DNA of 64,000 nt. Origin: Vibrio aerogenes (GTDB lineage Bacteria > Pseudomonadota > Gammaproteobacteria > Enterobacterales > Vibrionaceae). Position numbers and translations under genes: made by a program. The stretch covers positions 868,001-932,000 of the forward strand of contig NZ_AP024861.1 in NCBI RefSeq assembly GCF_024346755.1, in the 5' to 3' direction. The notes beneath the pieces are model-generated. The model ran no database searches, was not told where the DNA came from, and saw only the letters and a list, made by a program, of their open reading frames with translations. Shown in pieces: positions 41,785 through 59,501 of this stretch; within the stretch, counting starts at the first letter, position 1; every line of letters starts with the position of its first letter.

Positions 41785-42513
41785 TTAAGCCGGATTTAAT
41801 CCGATTAAATGACGGGTTCTTTTCTCTGCGTCTTCCAGGCCCAGCTGTTTATATGCCTCTGCCTGAATTTCCAATGACTCTCTCGCCGCTTCTGTGCCGG
41901 GAAATTTATTCTGCAATTCCTGACATCGTTTGATGGCTGCTATCCATGCTTCTCTTCTTAAATAAAAATCAGCGGTTGCGAGTTCGTATTTTGCCAGTCT
42001 TTTTTTCAGGGAGAACATCCGTTGGCGGGCGTCATTCGCATAAAGGCTGTCCGGATATCGTTTCACCAGTTTTTTGAAGTCACCAAATGCCTCTTCGACA
42101 GGTTCAGGATCCCGGTCTGAACGATCTGTATTAAACAGCTCATGCATATAATTGGTGTCTTGCGCAGAATTCGTTAATCCTCTCATATACAGAACCCAAT
42201 CCATTTTTTTATGTGTTGGGTTGAGTCTGATGAATCGATCTATGGTTGCTAATGCCATCGAAAGATCACCATTTTTATAATAAACATAAATCAGATCGAG
42301 CTGTACCTGATTTGAATAAGGACCGAAAGGATATCTGGAATCCATTGCTTCCAGTTTCTCTATTGCCCGGTTCCACTTCCCTTCTTGCAAAGAAGTTTGT
42401 GCATCTGAATAAAGTTGCGATGGGGGCATGTCTGGAACAATCGTTTTCTTGCTTGAACAGCCAGTCATAAATAAAGTCAGAGCAAGAAGACTTAATAACG
42501 CTTGATGTTTCAT
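41785..42513 (-). CDS. bamD: outer membrane assembly lipoprotein BamD
   Basis: Essential component of the BAM complex that inserts beta-barrel proteins into the outer membrane. 242 residues; signal and lipobox LFMTGC with lipidated Cys19; the mature part is TPR repeats (YSDAQTSLQEGKWNRAIEKLEAMDSRYPFG is typical of the first). Divergent from rluD, as in E. coli yfiO/rluD. Confidence 0.95.
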   Translation of the reverse strand: MKHQALLSLLALTLFMTGCSSKKTIVPDMPPSQLYSDAQTSLQEGKWNRAIEKLEAMDSRYPFGPYSNQVQLDLIYVYYKNGDLSMALATIDRFIRLNPTHKKMDWVLYMRGLTNSAQDTNYMHELFNTDRSDRDPEPVEEAFGDFKKLVKRYPDSLYANDARQRMFSLKKRLAKYELATADFYLRREAWIAAIKRCQELQNKFPGTEAARESLEIQAEAYKQLGLEDAEKRTRHLIGLNPA

Positions 42514-42716
42514 GTCCGAAATGGCTTCCTTGATAGTCGAATAGTTCAGAAATACAACAGTACCCAGATTATTGCCAAAATAATAATCTGTTGGCGACTG
42601 AGTATTATGGTCACTAAAATGGTTACGTTACTTTCTGTGTGGTAACAGATACAATATAAGTATTATTTTACTCATACCAGAGACTGTTAGTCTCTTAGTT
42701 TTTTTAAAAGTTCGAT

Positions 42717-43694
42717 ATGGCTCAGCAGATAGAATTAAAGAGTACAGTAAAGGTAACACAGTTGGGGCAACGTTTAGATCAGGCGATTGCTGAATTATTT
42801 ACTGATTTTTCCCGTTCGCGGCTAAAAGAGTGGCTTTTGGCCGGAAAAGTTGTGGTTGATGATGAAGTCATCATGAAACCACGCCATAAAGTGATGGGGG
42901 GTGAGGAAATCACACTTCATGCCGAACTTGAAGATGAAGACCGTTGGGAACCTCAGGATCTGCCTTTGGATATCGTTTATGAAGATGATGATATTCTGGT
43001 GATTAATAAGCCAAGAGATTTTGTGGTTCATCCGGGGGCTGGTACACCGGATGGTACGGTACTGAATGCATTATTATTCTATTATCCGGATATCGCAGAA
43101 GTGCCAAGGGCAGGGATTGTTCACCGTCTTGATAAAGATACAACAGGACTGATGGTTGTGGCAAAAACAGTACCAGCTCAAACCCGGTTAGTCAGGGCGC
43201 TTCAAAAGCGGCAGATTACCCGTGAGTACGAAGCCATTGCAACAGGCACAATGACGGCTGGTGGTTTGGTTGATAAGCCTATTGGCAGGCATTCGACCAA
43301 AAGAACTCTGATGGCAGTTTCTCCAATGGGTAAACCGGCGGTTACGCACTACCGGGTTGCTGAACATTTTCGTGAGCATACGCGAATTCGTTTAAGGCTG
43401 GAAACCGGCAGAACTCACCAGATTCGTGTTCATATGTCTTCTGTTCAACATCCACTGCTTGGTGATGTTGCCTATGGTGGTCGTGTCCGGATCCCCAAAG
43501 GTGCTTCTGAGCATTTAGTTAGTTTACTGCGTTCGTTTGACCGGCAGGCGCTCCATGCGGTGATGCTGAAGTTTGAACATCCTGTAACTGGAGAACCAAT
43601 GGAATTTCATGCACCGGTACCGGATGATATGGTTGAAATTACCGAAGCACTAAGAGAAGACACCATGTTATATGGCTCAGAAGAGAACAACTAA
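42717..43694 (+). CDS. rluD: 23S rRNA pseudouridine(1911/1915/1917) synthase
   Basis: Modifies helix 69 of 23S rRNA during late 50S assembly. 325 residues (E. coli 326): S4 RNA-binding domain (about 15-80) then the RluA-family catalytic domain with Asp139 in HRLDKDTTGLMV. The stop TAA overlaps the ATG of pgeF (TAATG), indicating translational coupling. Confidence 0.96.
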   Translation: MAQQIELKSTVKVTQLGQRLDQAIAELFTDFSRSRLKEWLLAGKVVVDDEVIMKPRHKVMGGEEITLHAELEDEDRWEPQDLPLDIVYEDDDILVINKPRDFVVHPGAGTPDGTVLNALLFYYPDIAEVPRAGIVHRLDKDTTGLMVVAKTVPAQTRLVRALQKRQITREYEAIATGTMTAGGLVDKPIGRHSTKRTLMAVSPMGKPAVTHYRVAEHFREHTRIRLRLETGRTHQIRVHMSSVQHPLLGDVAYGGRVRIPKGASEHLVSLLRSFDRQALHAVMLKFEHPVTGEPMEFHAPVPDDMVEITEALREDTMLYGSEENN

Positions 43695-44416
43695 TGATTC
43701 TGCCTGAATGGAATGCCCCCGCCAGGGTTCGTGCGCTCTCCTCGGTCAGAGAGGGGGGCGTTTCGACAGGTTGTTATGAGAGCCTTAATCTTGGCATGCA
43801 TGTCGGAGATTCACCTGAAGATGTGTTGTTTAACCGCCAGATTATCAGAACGAAAGCATCAATGCCCGGTGAACCACTCTGGTTGAATCAAACGCATTCT
43901 AACAGAGTGGTTCATGTGGATCGTCACCCTGGTGCAATCATTGATGCGGATGGTGTTTTCACCGAAACGCCCGGGGTTGTATGTGCGGTGATGACTGCAG
44001 ATTGTCTGCCTGTTTTGATGACGAATGCTGTCGGAAATCAGGTCGCTGCAGTTCATGCAGGTTGGCGCGGATTAGCGGATGGTATTTTGGAAAATAGCTG
44101 CCGCTTTTTTTCTGGTGAAATTATAGCGTGGATGGGGCCTGCGATTGGCAAAGATGCTTTCGAAGTCGGGGAAGATGTTGTCGAAGCATTTACTTCGTTT
44201 GACGGAGAAGCAATCAAAGCATTTAAGCCACATACTCATCATCAGGGAAAATGGCTGGCAGATTTAGCATTGTTAGCCACACAGCGATTCAACCGTCAGG
44301 GGGTTACTGCGGTATTTCATTCGAATCAATGTACTTTTAGTCATTCAGGCAGGTATTTTTCTTACAGAAGAGATGGTGTGACTGGTCGTCAGGCATCTTT
44401 TATTTGGTTCATATAA
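43694..44416 (+). CDS. pgeF: PgeF/YfiH multicopper-type LACC domain protein
   Basis: 240 residues of the YfiH family, described as a peptidoglycan editing factor that removes misincorporated L-Ser from muropeptide precursors, and also linked to purine nucleoside phosphorylase/deaminase activity. The metal and catalytic signatures are LNQTHSNRVV (His about 67), TADCLPVL (Cys about 103) and AAVHAGWRGLADG (His about 120). Overlaps the rluD stop by one base. Confidence 0.92.
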   Translation: MILPEWNAPARVRALSSVREGGVSTGCYESLNLGMHVGDSPEDVLFNRQIIRTKASMPGEPLWLNQTHSNRVVHVDRHPGAIIDADGVFTETPGVVCAVMTADCLPVLMTNAVGNQVAAVHAGWRGLADGILENSCRFFSGEIIAWMGPAIGKDAFEVGEDVVEAFTSFDGEAIKAFKPHTHHQGKWLADLALLATQRFNRQGVTAVFHSNQCTFSHSGRYFSYRRDGVTGRQASFIWFI

Positions 44417-44446
44417 CGTTTTTCTTCCAAAGTTCCCGTTTCCCCT

Positions 44447-44473
44447 CTTGAAAAAAACCAAAGACGTAGCCAT
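44447..44473 (+). promoter_or_regulatory. sigma-32-type heat-shock promoter of clpB
   Basis: CTTGAAA (44447-44453), a 14-base spacer, then AGCCAT followed by T's (44468-44477). This matches the RpoH consensus CTTGAAA-N13-15-CCCCAT at all -35 and four of six -10 positions and lies 45 bp before the clpB start. Confidence 0.65.
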
Positions 44474-44517
44474 TTTTCTAATCAGTAAAAGATTAGATTG
44501 CCCAGCGGGAGGTTGGT

Positions 44518-47091
44518 ATGCGTCTTGACCGGTTCACTAGCAAATTTCAGCTTGCTATCTCTGATGCTCAGTCATTGGCATTAGGGCGAGATCATCAATA
44601 TATAGAGCCTGTTCATTTGATGGTTGCTTTATTAGATCAAACAGGCAGCCCTGTTCGTCCCTTATTTACGATGCTTGATGTGGATGTCATGCAACTTCGC
44701 TCTAAGTTAGGAGAGATACTGGATCGTTTGCCCAAAGTCACTGGCATCGGAGGTGATGTGCAGCTTTCCGGCTCTATGGGAACTTTGTTTAACCTGTGCG
44801 ATAAGATTGCTCAAAAGCGTCAGGATACTTATATATCTTCTGAAATATTTCTGTTAGCTGTTCTTGAAGATAAGGGGCCGCTCGGACAATTGCTGAAAGA
44901 GTTAGGCTTAACCGAAAGCAAAGTGTCTAAGGCGATTGAAAAAATCAGAGGCGGGCAGAAAGTCAATGACCCTAACGCAGAAGAATTACGACAGGCCTTA
45001 GAAAAATTTACGATTGATCTGACGGAGCGGGCTGAACAAGGAAAGCTGGATCCTGTGATTGGCCGGGATGATGAAATCCGGCGGACGATTCAGGTATTAC
45101 AGCGCAGAACAAAAAACAATCCGGTAATTATCGGTGAGCCCGGTGTAGGTAAAACAGCGATTGTTGAAGGTTTGGCTCAACGAATCGTCAATAATGAAGT
45201 ACCGGAAGGATTGCGTAGTCGTCGGGTTCTTTCTTTAGATATGGGGGCTTTAGTCGCCGGCGCAAAATACCGGGGAGAATTTGAAGAAAGACTGAAGTCA
45301 GTATTGAATGAGTTAGCCAAAGAAGAAGGCAACATTATCCTCTTTATTGATGAATTGCATACAATGGTTGGAGCCGGCAAAGGAGAAGGCTCTATGGATG
45401 CCGGAAATATGCTCAAACCAGCATTAGCAAGAGGTGAATTACATTGTGTTGGTGCGACGACACTTGACGAATACCGTCAATATATTGAGAAAGATGCAGC
45501 GCTTGAACGGCGTTTTCAAAAAGTTCTGGTCGATGAGCCGTCTGTCGAAGATACAATTGCTATACTACGTGGTTTGAAAGAACGTTATGAACTTCACCAT
45601 CATGTAGAAATTACAGACCCTGCGATTGTTTCAGCAGCCAGTTTATCGCATCGTTATGTGTCTGATCGTCAGTTGCCCGACAAAGCAATCGATTTGATTG
45701 ATGAAGCAGCTTCCAGTATTCGTTTACAAATGGATTCGAAACCTGAAGCCCTGGATAAGCTTGAGCGTAAAATTATACAGTTCAAGATAGAGCAACAGGC
45801 TTTGATGAATGAACAGGATGATGCCAGCGAAAAGCGTCTGAATATTCTAAATGCTGAATTGCAGGATAAAGAGAAAGAATATGTAGAGCTGGAAGAAGTA
45901 TGGAAAGCGGAAAAAGCAGCCTTATCCGGAGCCCAGCATATAAAAACTGAATTAGAACAGGCAAGACTGGATATGGACGTCGCGAGAAGAGCGGGTGATT
46001 TAAGCCGGATGTCTGAATTGCAGTATGGGCGCATACCTGAATTAGAAAAACAATTAGATCTGGCGGCTCAGGCTGAGATGCAGGATATGACTTTATTAAA
46101 AAATAAAGTCACTGATAGTGAGATCGCTGAAGTGTTGTCCAGACAAACAGGTATTCCTGTCTCAAAAATGCTGGAAGCTGAAAAAGCAAAACTATTAAGA
46201 ATGGAAGATGTTCTGCACAAACGGGTGGTGGGGCAAACTGAAGCGGTGGAGGTTATCTCGAATGCAATTCGCAGAAGCCGGGCGGGACTATCGGATCCAA
46301 ATCGTCCGATAGGTTCTTTCTTGTTTTTAGGCCCTACTGGCGTTGGTAAAACTGAATTATGTAAAGCTTTAGCCGGTTTTATGTTTGATAGCGATGATGC
46401 GATGGTTCGTATTGACATGTCAGAATTCATGGAGAAACACTCTGTAGCCCGTTTAGTTGGTGCACCTCCCGGTTACGTTGGGTATGAAGAAGGCGGATAT
46501 CTGACAGAAGCTGTCCGAAGAAAACCTTATTCTGTAATTCTGCTGGATGAAGTAGAAAAGGCACATGCTGATGTATTTAACATCTTGCTGCAGGTATTAG
46601 ATGATGGAAGGCTGACCGATGGGCAAGGGCGCACGGTTGATTTTCGTAATACAGTCGTAATTATGACATCCAATTTGGGATCGGCTCAGATTCAGGAACA
46701 TTTCCGGGAACTGGACTATCAGGCAATGAAAGAACAGGTGATGGATGTTGTCAGCCGACATTTCCGGCCTGAGTTCTTAAACAGAGTTGATGAAAGTATT
46801 GTGTTCCACCCACTTGGCAAGGCGCACATTAAGTCGATTGCTGCAATTCAGCTGGAGCGTTTGAGTCAGAGAATGCAAGAAAAAGATTATCTGTTAAATG
46901 TGAACGATAAGGCATTAGAACTGATTGCCCGGGTCGGATATGACCCGGTTTATGGTGCAAGGCCGCTGAAGCGTGCAATTCAGCAAACAGTTGAGAATCC
47001 TTTAGCTAAATCTATTTTGAATGGCAGTATTGAATCAGGAAAGCCCATTTCTCTATCCGTACAGAATGGTGAAATACTGATAACACAATAA
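44518..47091 (+). CDS. clpB: ATP-dependent disaggregase ClpB
   Basis: Hsp100 that extracts proteins from aggregates together with DnaK. 857 residues, the E. coli length. N-terminal Clp repeats (1-145), Walker A1 GEPGVGKT at 206-213, the coiled-coil middle domain (about 410-525, charged heptads), Walker A2 GPTGVGKT at 605-612, and the D2 small domain. [13 protein letters not shown] is the typical start. The rRNA locus follows directly, the same order as E. coli clpB-rrnG. Confidence 0.97.
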   Translation: MRLDRFTSKFQLAISDAQSLALGRDHQYIEPVHLMVALLDQTGSPVRPLFTMLDVDVMQLRSKLGEILDRLPKVTGIGGDVQLSGSMGTLFNLCDKIAQKRQDTYISSEIFLLAVLEDKGPLGQLLKELGLTESKVSKAIEKIRGGQKVNDPNAEELRQALEKFTIDLTERAEQGKLDPVIGRDDEIRRTIQVLQRRTKNNPVIIGEPGVGKTAIVEGLAQRIVNNEVPEGLRSRRVLSLDMGALVAGAKYRGEFEERLKSVLNELAKEEGNIILFIDELHTMVGAGKGEGSMDAGNMLKPALARGELHCVGATTLDEYRQYIEKDAALERRFQKVLVDEPSVEDTIAILRGLKERYELHHHVEITDPAIVSAASLSHRYVSDRQLPDKAIDLIDEAASSIRLQMDSKPEALDKLERKIIQFKIEQQALMNEQDDASEKRLNILNAELQDKEKEYVELEEVWKAEKAALSGAQHIKTELEQARLDMDVARRAGDLSRMSELQYGRIPELEKQLDLAAQAEMQDMTLLKNKVTDSEIAEVLSRQTGIPVSKMLEAEKAKLLRMEDVLHKRVVGQTEAVEVISNAIRRSRAGLSDPNRPIGSFLFLGPTGVGKTELCKALAGFMFDSDDAMVRIDMSEFMEKHSVARLVGAPPGYVGYEEGGYLTEAVRRKPYSVILLDEVEKAHADVFNILLQVLDDGRLTDGQGRTVDFRNTVVIMTSNLGSAQIQEHFRELDYQAMKEQVMDVVSRHFRPEFLNRVDESIVFHPLGKAHIKSIAAIQLERLSQRMQEKDYLLNVNDKALELIARVGYDPVYGARPLKRAIQQTVENPLAKSILNGSIESGKPISLSVQNGEILITQ

Positions 47092-47115
47092 GTGCCAAGT
47101 ATCGTTCGATTTACC

Positions 47116-47152
47116 AGGGAGGGCAGCACTATGGTGTCTCCCTCTCTTTTTT
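47116..47152 (+). terminator. terminator of clpB
   Basis: AGGGAG (47116-47121) pairs with CTCCCT (47138-47143), followed by CTC and six T's. The stem is short with a 16-nt loop. Confidence 0.6.
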
Positions 47153-47230
47153 ATACTAAAAAGGTAATATCCAGAGTTAATTGGACAGAAAAGTATCAAA
47201 AAATAGCGCTTTCGGTGATGTTTTAGCCTT

Positions 47231-47293
47231 TTGAATGAAAAAATGAAAATTTCGTGAATTTTCTATTGCCAAGAATTTATTTCTCCCTATAAT
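47231..47293 (+). promoter_or_regulatory. rRNA operon 1 promoter P1 with UP-like element
   Basis: -35 TTGCCA (47266-47271), 16-base spacer, -10 TATAAT (47288-47293), then a GC-rich discriminator GCGACC as in stringently controlled rrn P1 promoters. The 35 bases upstream are A/T tracts typical of an UP element. Confidence 0.85.
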
Positions 47294-47381
47294 GCGACCC
47301 CACTGAGTCAGGGGATGCCTGATAAAGTAAAACGGTTTATCGTGTTTCTTAAATGCTTAAGAAAATAACAAGAAAAAGTGG

Positions 47382-47409
47382 TTGACACTGAATCTTATAT
47401 CGATAAAAT
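47382..47409 (+). promoter_or_regulatory. rRNA operon 1 promoter P2
   Basis: -35 TTGACA (47382-47387), 16-base spacer, -10 TAAAAT (47404-47409), about 110 bp after P1, the usual tandem P1-P2 spacing. Confidence 0.75.
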
Positions 47410-47447
47410 AGCCGTCCTCTTGAAGCTAAGGCTGAAAGTTGAATTTT

Positions 47448-47461
47448 GCTCTTTAACAATA
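47448..47461 (+). promoter_or_regulatory. rrn leader boxA antitermination element
   Basis: TGCTCTTTAACAAT, the canonical boxA bound by NusB-S10, at the start of the leader. Repeated before the second 16S (52868-52881) and, in similar form, before both 23S genes. Confidence 0.85.
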
Positions 47462-47633
47462 TAAACCAATCAATCTGTGTGGGTGCTCGTTAACAGATAT
47501 CTTATAAAAAGATTTATCAGTGAATGAGTGACCAAATCGATATCTCTGATGAGATATTGGCACAGTCAATTCGATATTACGATGTAATATCACAGTATTC
47601 ATTGAGCAGAAGCTTAGGCTTCAGAAAAAACTT

Positions 47634-49175
<1,542 letters not shown>

Positions 49176-49240
49176 ACGATAAAGATACGTTGATGAGTGC
49201 TCACACAGATTGATTTGGTTTAAGTTTGTTAAAACACAGA

Positions 49241-49316
<76 letters not shown>

Positions 49317-49370
49317 TTTTAAAGCATATTTGGTGAAGTGTGTTTTAAAATGGTTTGTATTAACAAATCA

Positions 49371-49384
49371 AGCTCTTTAACAAT
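49371..49384 (+). promoter_or_regulatory. boxA-like element before 23S (operon 1)
   Basis: AGCTCTTTAACAAT repeats the leader boxA in the 16S-23S spacer, as in other rrn operons. Confidence 0.75.
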
Positions 49385-49605
49385 TTGGAAAGCTGACAAA
49401 GCAGTTCTTGTTTATTTGAAATAAGAATTGTTTGTAAAAGTTCTCAAAGTATTCATATATGAATACACCAAACACATTCAAGTGTTCTTGGCTTCTGCTT
49501 TAAGCAGAAGAAAAAATTTGAGTCCGGCAAAATCAAAGTCTGCATCATGTTTAAATAATTGCAGACACCTTGGTTGTTTGACTGTAAGACCCTTTGGGGT
49601 TGTAT

Positions 49606-52495
<2,890 letters not shown>

Positions 52496-52615
52496 ACAAC
52501 ACCCAAGGGGTTTTGTGGACTCAAGATTAAAGACAATTGGATGTGTAGAGAGTCAGTCAGTTTTCCAGAATTTTTGTTTTCACTTTTTTAAAAAGTGGAG
52601 ATAAGAAACAGAATT

Positions 52616-52735
52616 TGCCTGGCGGCCATAGCGTTGTGGACCCACCTGAATCCATGCCGAACTCAGAAGTGAAACGCAATTGCGCCGATGGTAGTGTGGG
52701 GTTTCCCCATGTGAGAGTAGGTCACTGCCAGGCTT
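52616..52735 (+). rRNA. rrf: 5S ribosomal RNA (operon 1)
   Basis: 120 nt from TGCCTGGCGG to CTGCCAGGCTT, with the terminal helix closed. No tRNA follows; a 10-bp hairpin CTTCTTTTCA / TGAAAAGAAG (52744-52768) without T-run lies downstream. Confidence 0.97.
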
Positions 52736-52743
52736 TATTTTCG

Positions 52744-52768
52744 CTTCTTTTCAGTTGATGAAAAGAAG
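52744..52768 (+). terminator. hairpin after 5S of operon 1 (weak)
   Basis: Perfect 10-bp stem with 5-nt loop but no T tract, so termination may be incomplete and operon 2 might receive read-through. Confidence 0.4.
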
Positions 52769-52804
52769 TCACCATAAAGTTTTCAAAAGAATGAGAATTT
52801 TATG

Positions 52805-52832
52805 TTGACTTTCAGTCAGGAAAGCGTAATAT
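52805..52832 (+). promoter_or_regulatory. rRNA operon 2 promoter
   Basis: TTGACT (52805-52810), 16-base spacer, TAATAT (52827-52832), followed by an ACGCGTCC discriminator and boxA at 52868-52881. Only about 70 bp separate it from the 5S of operon 1, so no separate distal P1 is seen. Confidence 0.8.
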
Positions 52833-53054
52833 ACGCGTCCTGTCAGGTGCTAAGGCACTGAAAGCAAAGCTCTTTAACAATATAAACCAATCAATCTGTG
52901 TGGGTACTCGTTAACAGATATCTTATAAAAAGATTTATCAGTGAATGAGTGACCAAATCGATATCTCTGATGAGATATTGGCACAGTCAATTCGATATTA
53001 CGATGTAATATCACAGTATTCATTGAGCAGAAGCTCCGGCTTCAGAAAAAACTT

Positions 53055-54596
<1,542 letters not shown>

Positions 54597-54655
54597 ACGA
54601 TAAAGATACGTTGATGAGTGCTCACACAGATTGATTTGGTTTAGAAAGAGTCGTT

Positions 54656-54732
54656 GGGTCTGTAGCTCAGGTGGTTAGAGCGTTCGCCTGATAAGCGAGA
54701 GGTCGGTGGTTCAAGTCCACTCAGACCCACCA
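54656..54732 (+). tRNA. tRNA-Ile(GAT)
   Basis: 77 nt including CCA. Acceptor GGGTCTG / CAGACCC, anticodon GAT at 54690-54692. Sits alone in the spacer; the Ala(TGC) partner usual in E. coli Ile-Ala spacers is absent. Confidence 0.97.
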
Positions 54733-55029
54733 ACGTTTGTATTTTTAAATGTTTTTTTTAAGAATATTTAAAAATAGCCTGTTTCTGACAGGCTTAGCTC
54801 TTTAACAATTTGGAAAGCTGACAAAGCAGTTCTTGTTTATTTCAAATAAGAATTGTTTGTAAAAGTTCTCAAAGTATTCATATATGAATACACCAAACAC
54901 ATTCAAGTGTTCTTGGCTTCTGCTTTGGCAGAAGAAAAAATTTGAGTCCGGCAAAATCAAAGTCTGCATCATGTTTAAATAATTGCAGACACCTTGGTTG
55001 TTTGACTGTAAGACCCTTTGGGGTTGTAT

Positions 55030-57919
<2,890 letters not shown>

Positions 57920-58038
57920 ACAACACCCAAGGGGTTTTGTGGACTCAGATTAAGACAATTGGATGTGTAGAGAATCAGTCAGTTTTCCAGAATTTTTGTT
58001 TTCACTTTTTTTAAAAAGTGGAGATAAGAAACAGAATT

Positions 58039-58158
58039 TGCCTGGCGGCCATAGCGTTGTGGACCCACCTGAATCCATGCCGAACTCAGAAGTGAAACGC
58101 AATTGCGCCGATGGTAGTGTGGGGTTTCCCCATGTGAGAGTAGGTCACTGCCAGGCTT
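58039..58158 (+). rRNA. rrf: 5S ribosomal RNA (operon 2)
   Basis: 120 nt, identical to the first 5S copy by eye; followed 60 bp later by tRNA-Asp. Confidence 0.97.
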
Positions 58159-58218
58159 TATATACCGGACAGATGAAGCGGATTAAAGTAGGACTTCATA
58201 TGTCAGACAATCTGAAGT

Positions 58219-58295
58219 GGAGCGGTAGTTCAGTTGGTTAGAATACCGGCCTGTCACGCCGGGGGTCGCGGGTTCGAGTCCCGTCCGCTCCGCCA
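58219..58295 (+). tRNA. tRNA-Asp(GTC)
   Basis: 77 nt with CCA. Acceptor GGAGCGG / CCGCTCC, anticodon GTC at 58253-58255. Distal tRNA of rRNA operon 2, as in several gammaproteobacterial rrn operons. Confidence 0.97.
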
Positions 58296-58313
58296 TTATT
58301 TGGATTGAATTGT

Positions 58314-58343
58314 AAGCCCTTGCTGAAAAGCAGGGGCTTTTTT
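58314..58343 (+). terminator. terminator of rRNA operon 2
   Basis: AAGCCCTTGCT / AGCAGGGGCTT stem with a GAAA-type loop, one wobble or mismatch, followed by six T's, 18 bp after tRNA-Asp. Confidence 0.9.
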
Positions 58344-58370
58344 ATGCCTGTTTTTTGTTCCTTTCTTCGT

Positions 58371-58672
58371 TTGCTCGATTGGATTCAGTTCAGGAGAATA
58401 TGGTGGGAGTTTCATGATACTGACGTTCTCAAATTCACAGGCAATGTCTTCTGTATGCCACCCTGCGCCATCCATAACTACCACTGAATAACGACCTTTT
58501 TCGGTGATTGCTGATATTTGCCTTAAATGTTCTATCATGATGTCTTTATTGACCCAAGGTACAACCATAGCCTCACCAATTCCTCTGCTGGGACAGACTG
58601 AACCAAACTGATAGGCATATTCAAATTGTTGTTGCTTTACCGCTCTTGGGCGTGTTCCTCTTTCAGCCCATA
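58371..58672 (-). pseudogene. IS630-family transposase, C-terminal fragment
   Basis: About 100 codons of the DDE domain of an IS630-type transposase: WAERGTRPRA at its start, then VVVMDGAGWH (second catalytic Asp) and PPYSPELNPIEQ (catalytic Glu region). Homology stops right after IEQ; the last 40-50 residues of the family are missing and the frame merely reads on through the rrn terminator to a stop next to tRNA-Asp. The other half is at 61215-61750, so an IS21-type element split the gene. Confidence 0.85.
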
Positions 58673-58751
58673 TGCATATTCCGGCGATTCCGGACACCTG
58701 TTCCGGTTTAATCCGGACACGATGATCCCTCTCTTTTCTCTAACCCTATTT

Positions 58752-59492
58752 TTACCCTACCTGTCCGGATTGCGCCAGTTTTCTCATTGATTCCCCTGCC
58801 AGTTCTATACGATGACTGTTGTGGATTAACCTGTCCAGTAAAGCATCTGCGACCGTGGCATTTCCTATCATGTTGTACCATTCCTTCACCGGTAATTGGC
58901 TTATCATGATTGTGCTGTTGGTTTGGTAGCGATCTTCCAGAAGTTCCAGTCAATGACCTGCATGATCTGGGCTGAGCTTTTCCATACCCCAGTCATCCAG
59001 GATCAGAAGGTGTTTTCGAGACAGAGCAAGGAGTTGTTTCTGATAAGTACCGTCAAGTCGCCCCGAACTCAGATCATCAAGTAAGCGACTGAGCCTGTGG
59101 TAACGAACGCTATACAGTTGCTCACAAGCCTGCGCAGCCAATGCACAGGCAACATAAGTTTTCCCGGCACCCGTCGCTCCGGTAATAAGAACGTTTTGTT
59201 TTTTCTGTAAATATCCTCCTGTGAAGAGTTCACTCATTTGAGTTCGTTTTAACCCCCGACCTTCTCTGTAAATAATCTGACTTGGCAGTGCATCCACTCG
59301 TAGTTTGGCTTGCCTCTTTAGTCTCTGGATTTTGGTCTGATTTCGTCCCAGCAGTTCACTTTCAAGCAACAGACTTAACCGCTCTTCGAAGTGAAGTTCT
59401 GCATAGGTAGATAGCTGCTCTCGTTGTTGTTCAAGAGCAGTGGCAGCATGACTCAGGTGTAGTGATTTAAGTTGTTCGTTTATCTGGTTCAT
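58752..59492 (-). pseudogene. istB: istB helper ATPase, interrupted by an in-frame TGA
   Basis: IstB is the AAA+ helper that targets IS21 transposition. The frame from 59492 reads 246 codons to a TAA at 58752 and holds Walker A GATGAGKTY (about 105-113) and Walker B LLILDDWG (about 164-171). Codon 181 is TGA (58950-58952); reading on in the same frame gives LELLEDRYQTN and ISQLPVKEWYNMIG, typical IstB sequence. So this is a nonsense mutation (probably a Leu codon), not a frameshift. Lies 9 bp after istA. The truncated product lacks sensor motifs and should be inactive. Confidence 0.85.
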
Positions 59493-59501
59493 TATTTTCT
59501 C

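Noticed and set aside
58950..58952. TGA in istB as selenocysteine or programmed readthrough
   Set aside because: IstB proteins have no selenocysteine, the position aligns with a Leu, and no SECIS-like context is evident; a nonsense mutation is simpler.
58708..58953. 81-codon ORF at the end of the IS21 element
   Set aside because: Out-of-frame reading of the istB tail; the genuine istB frame continues past an in-frame TGA over the same bases.
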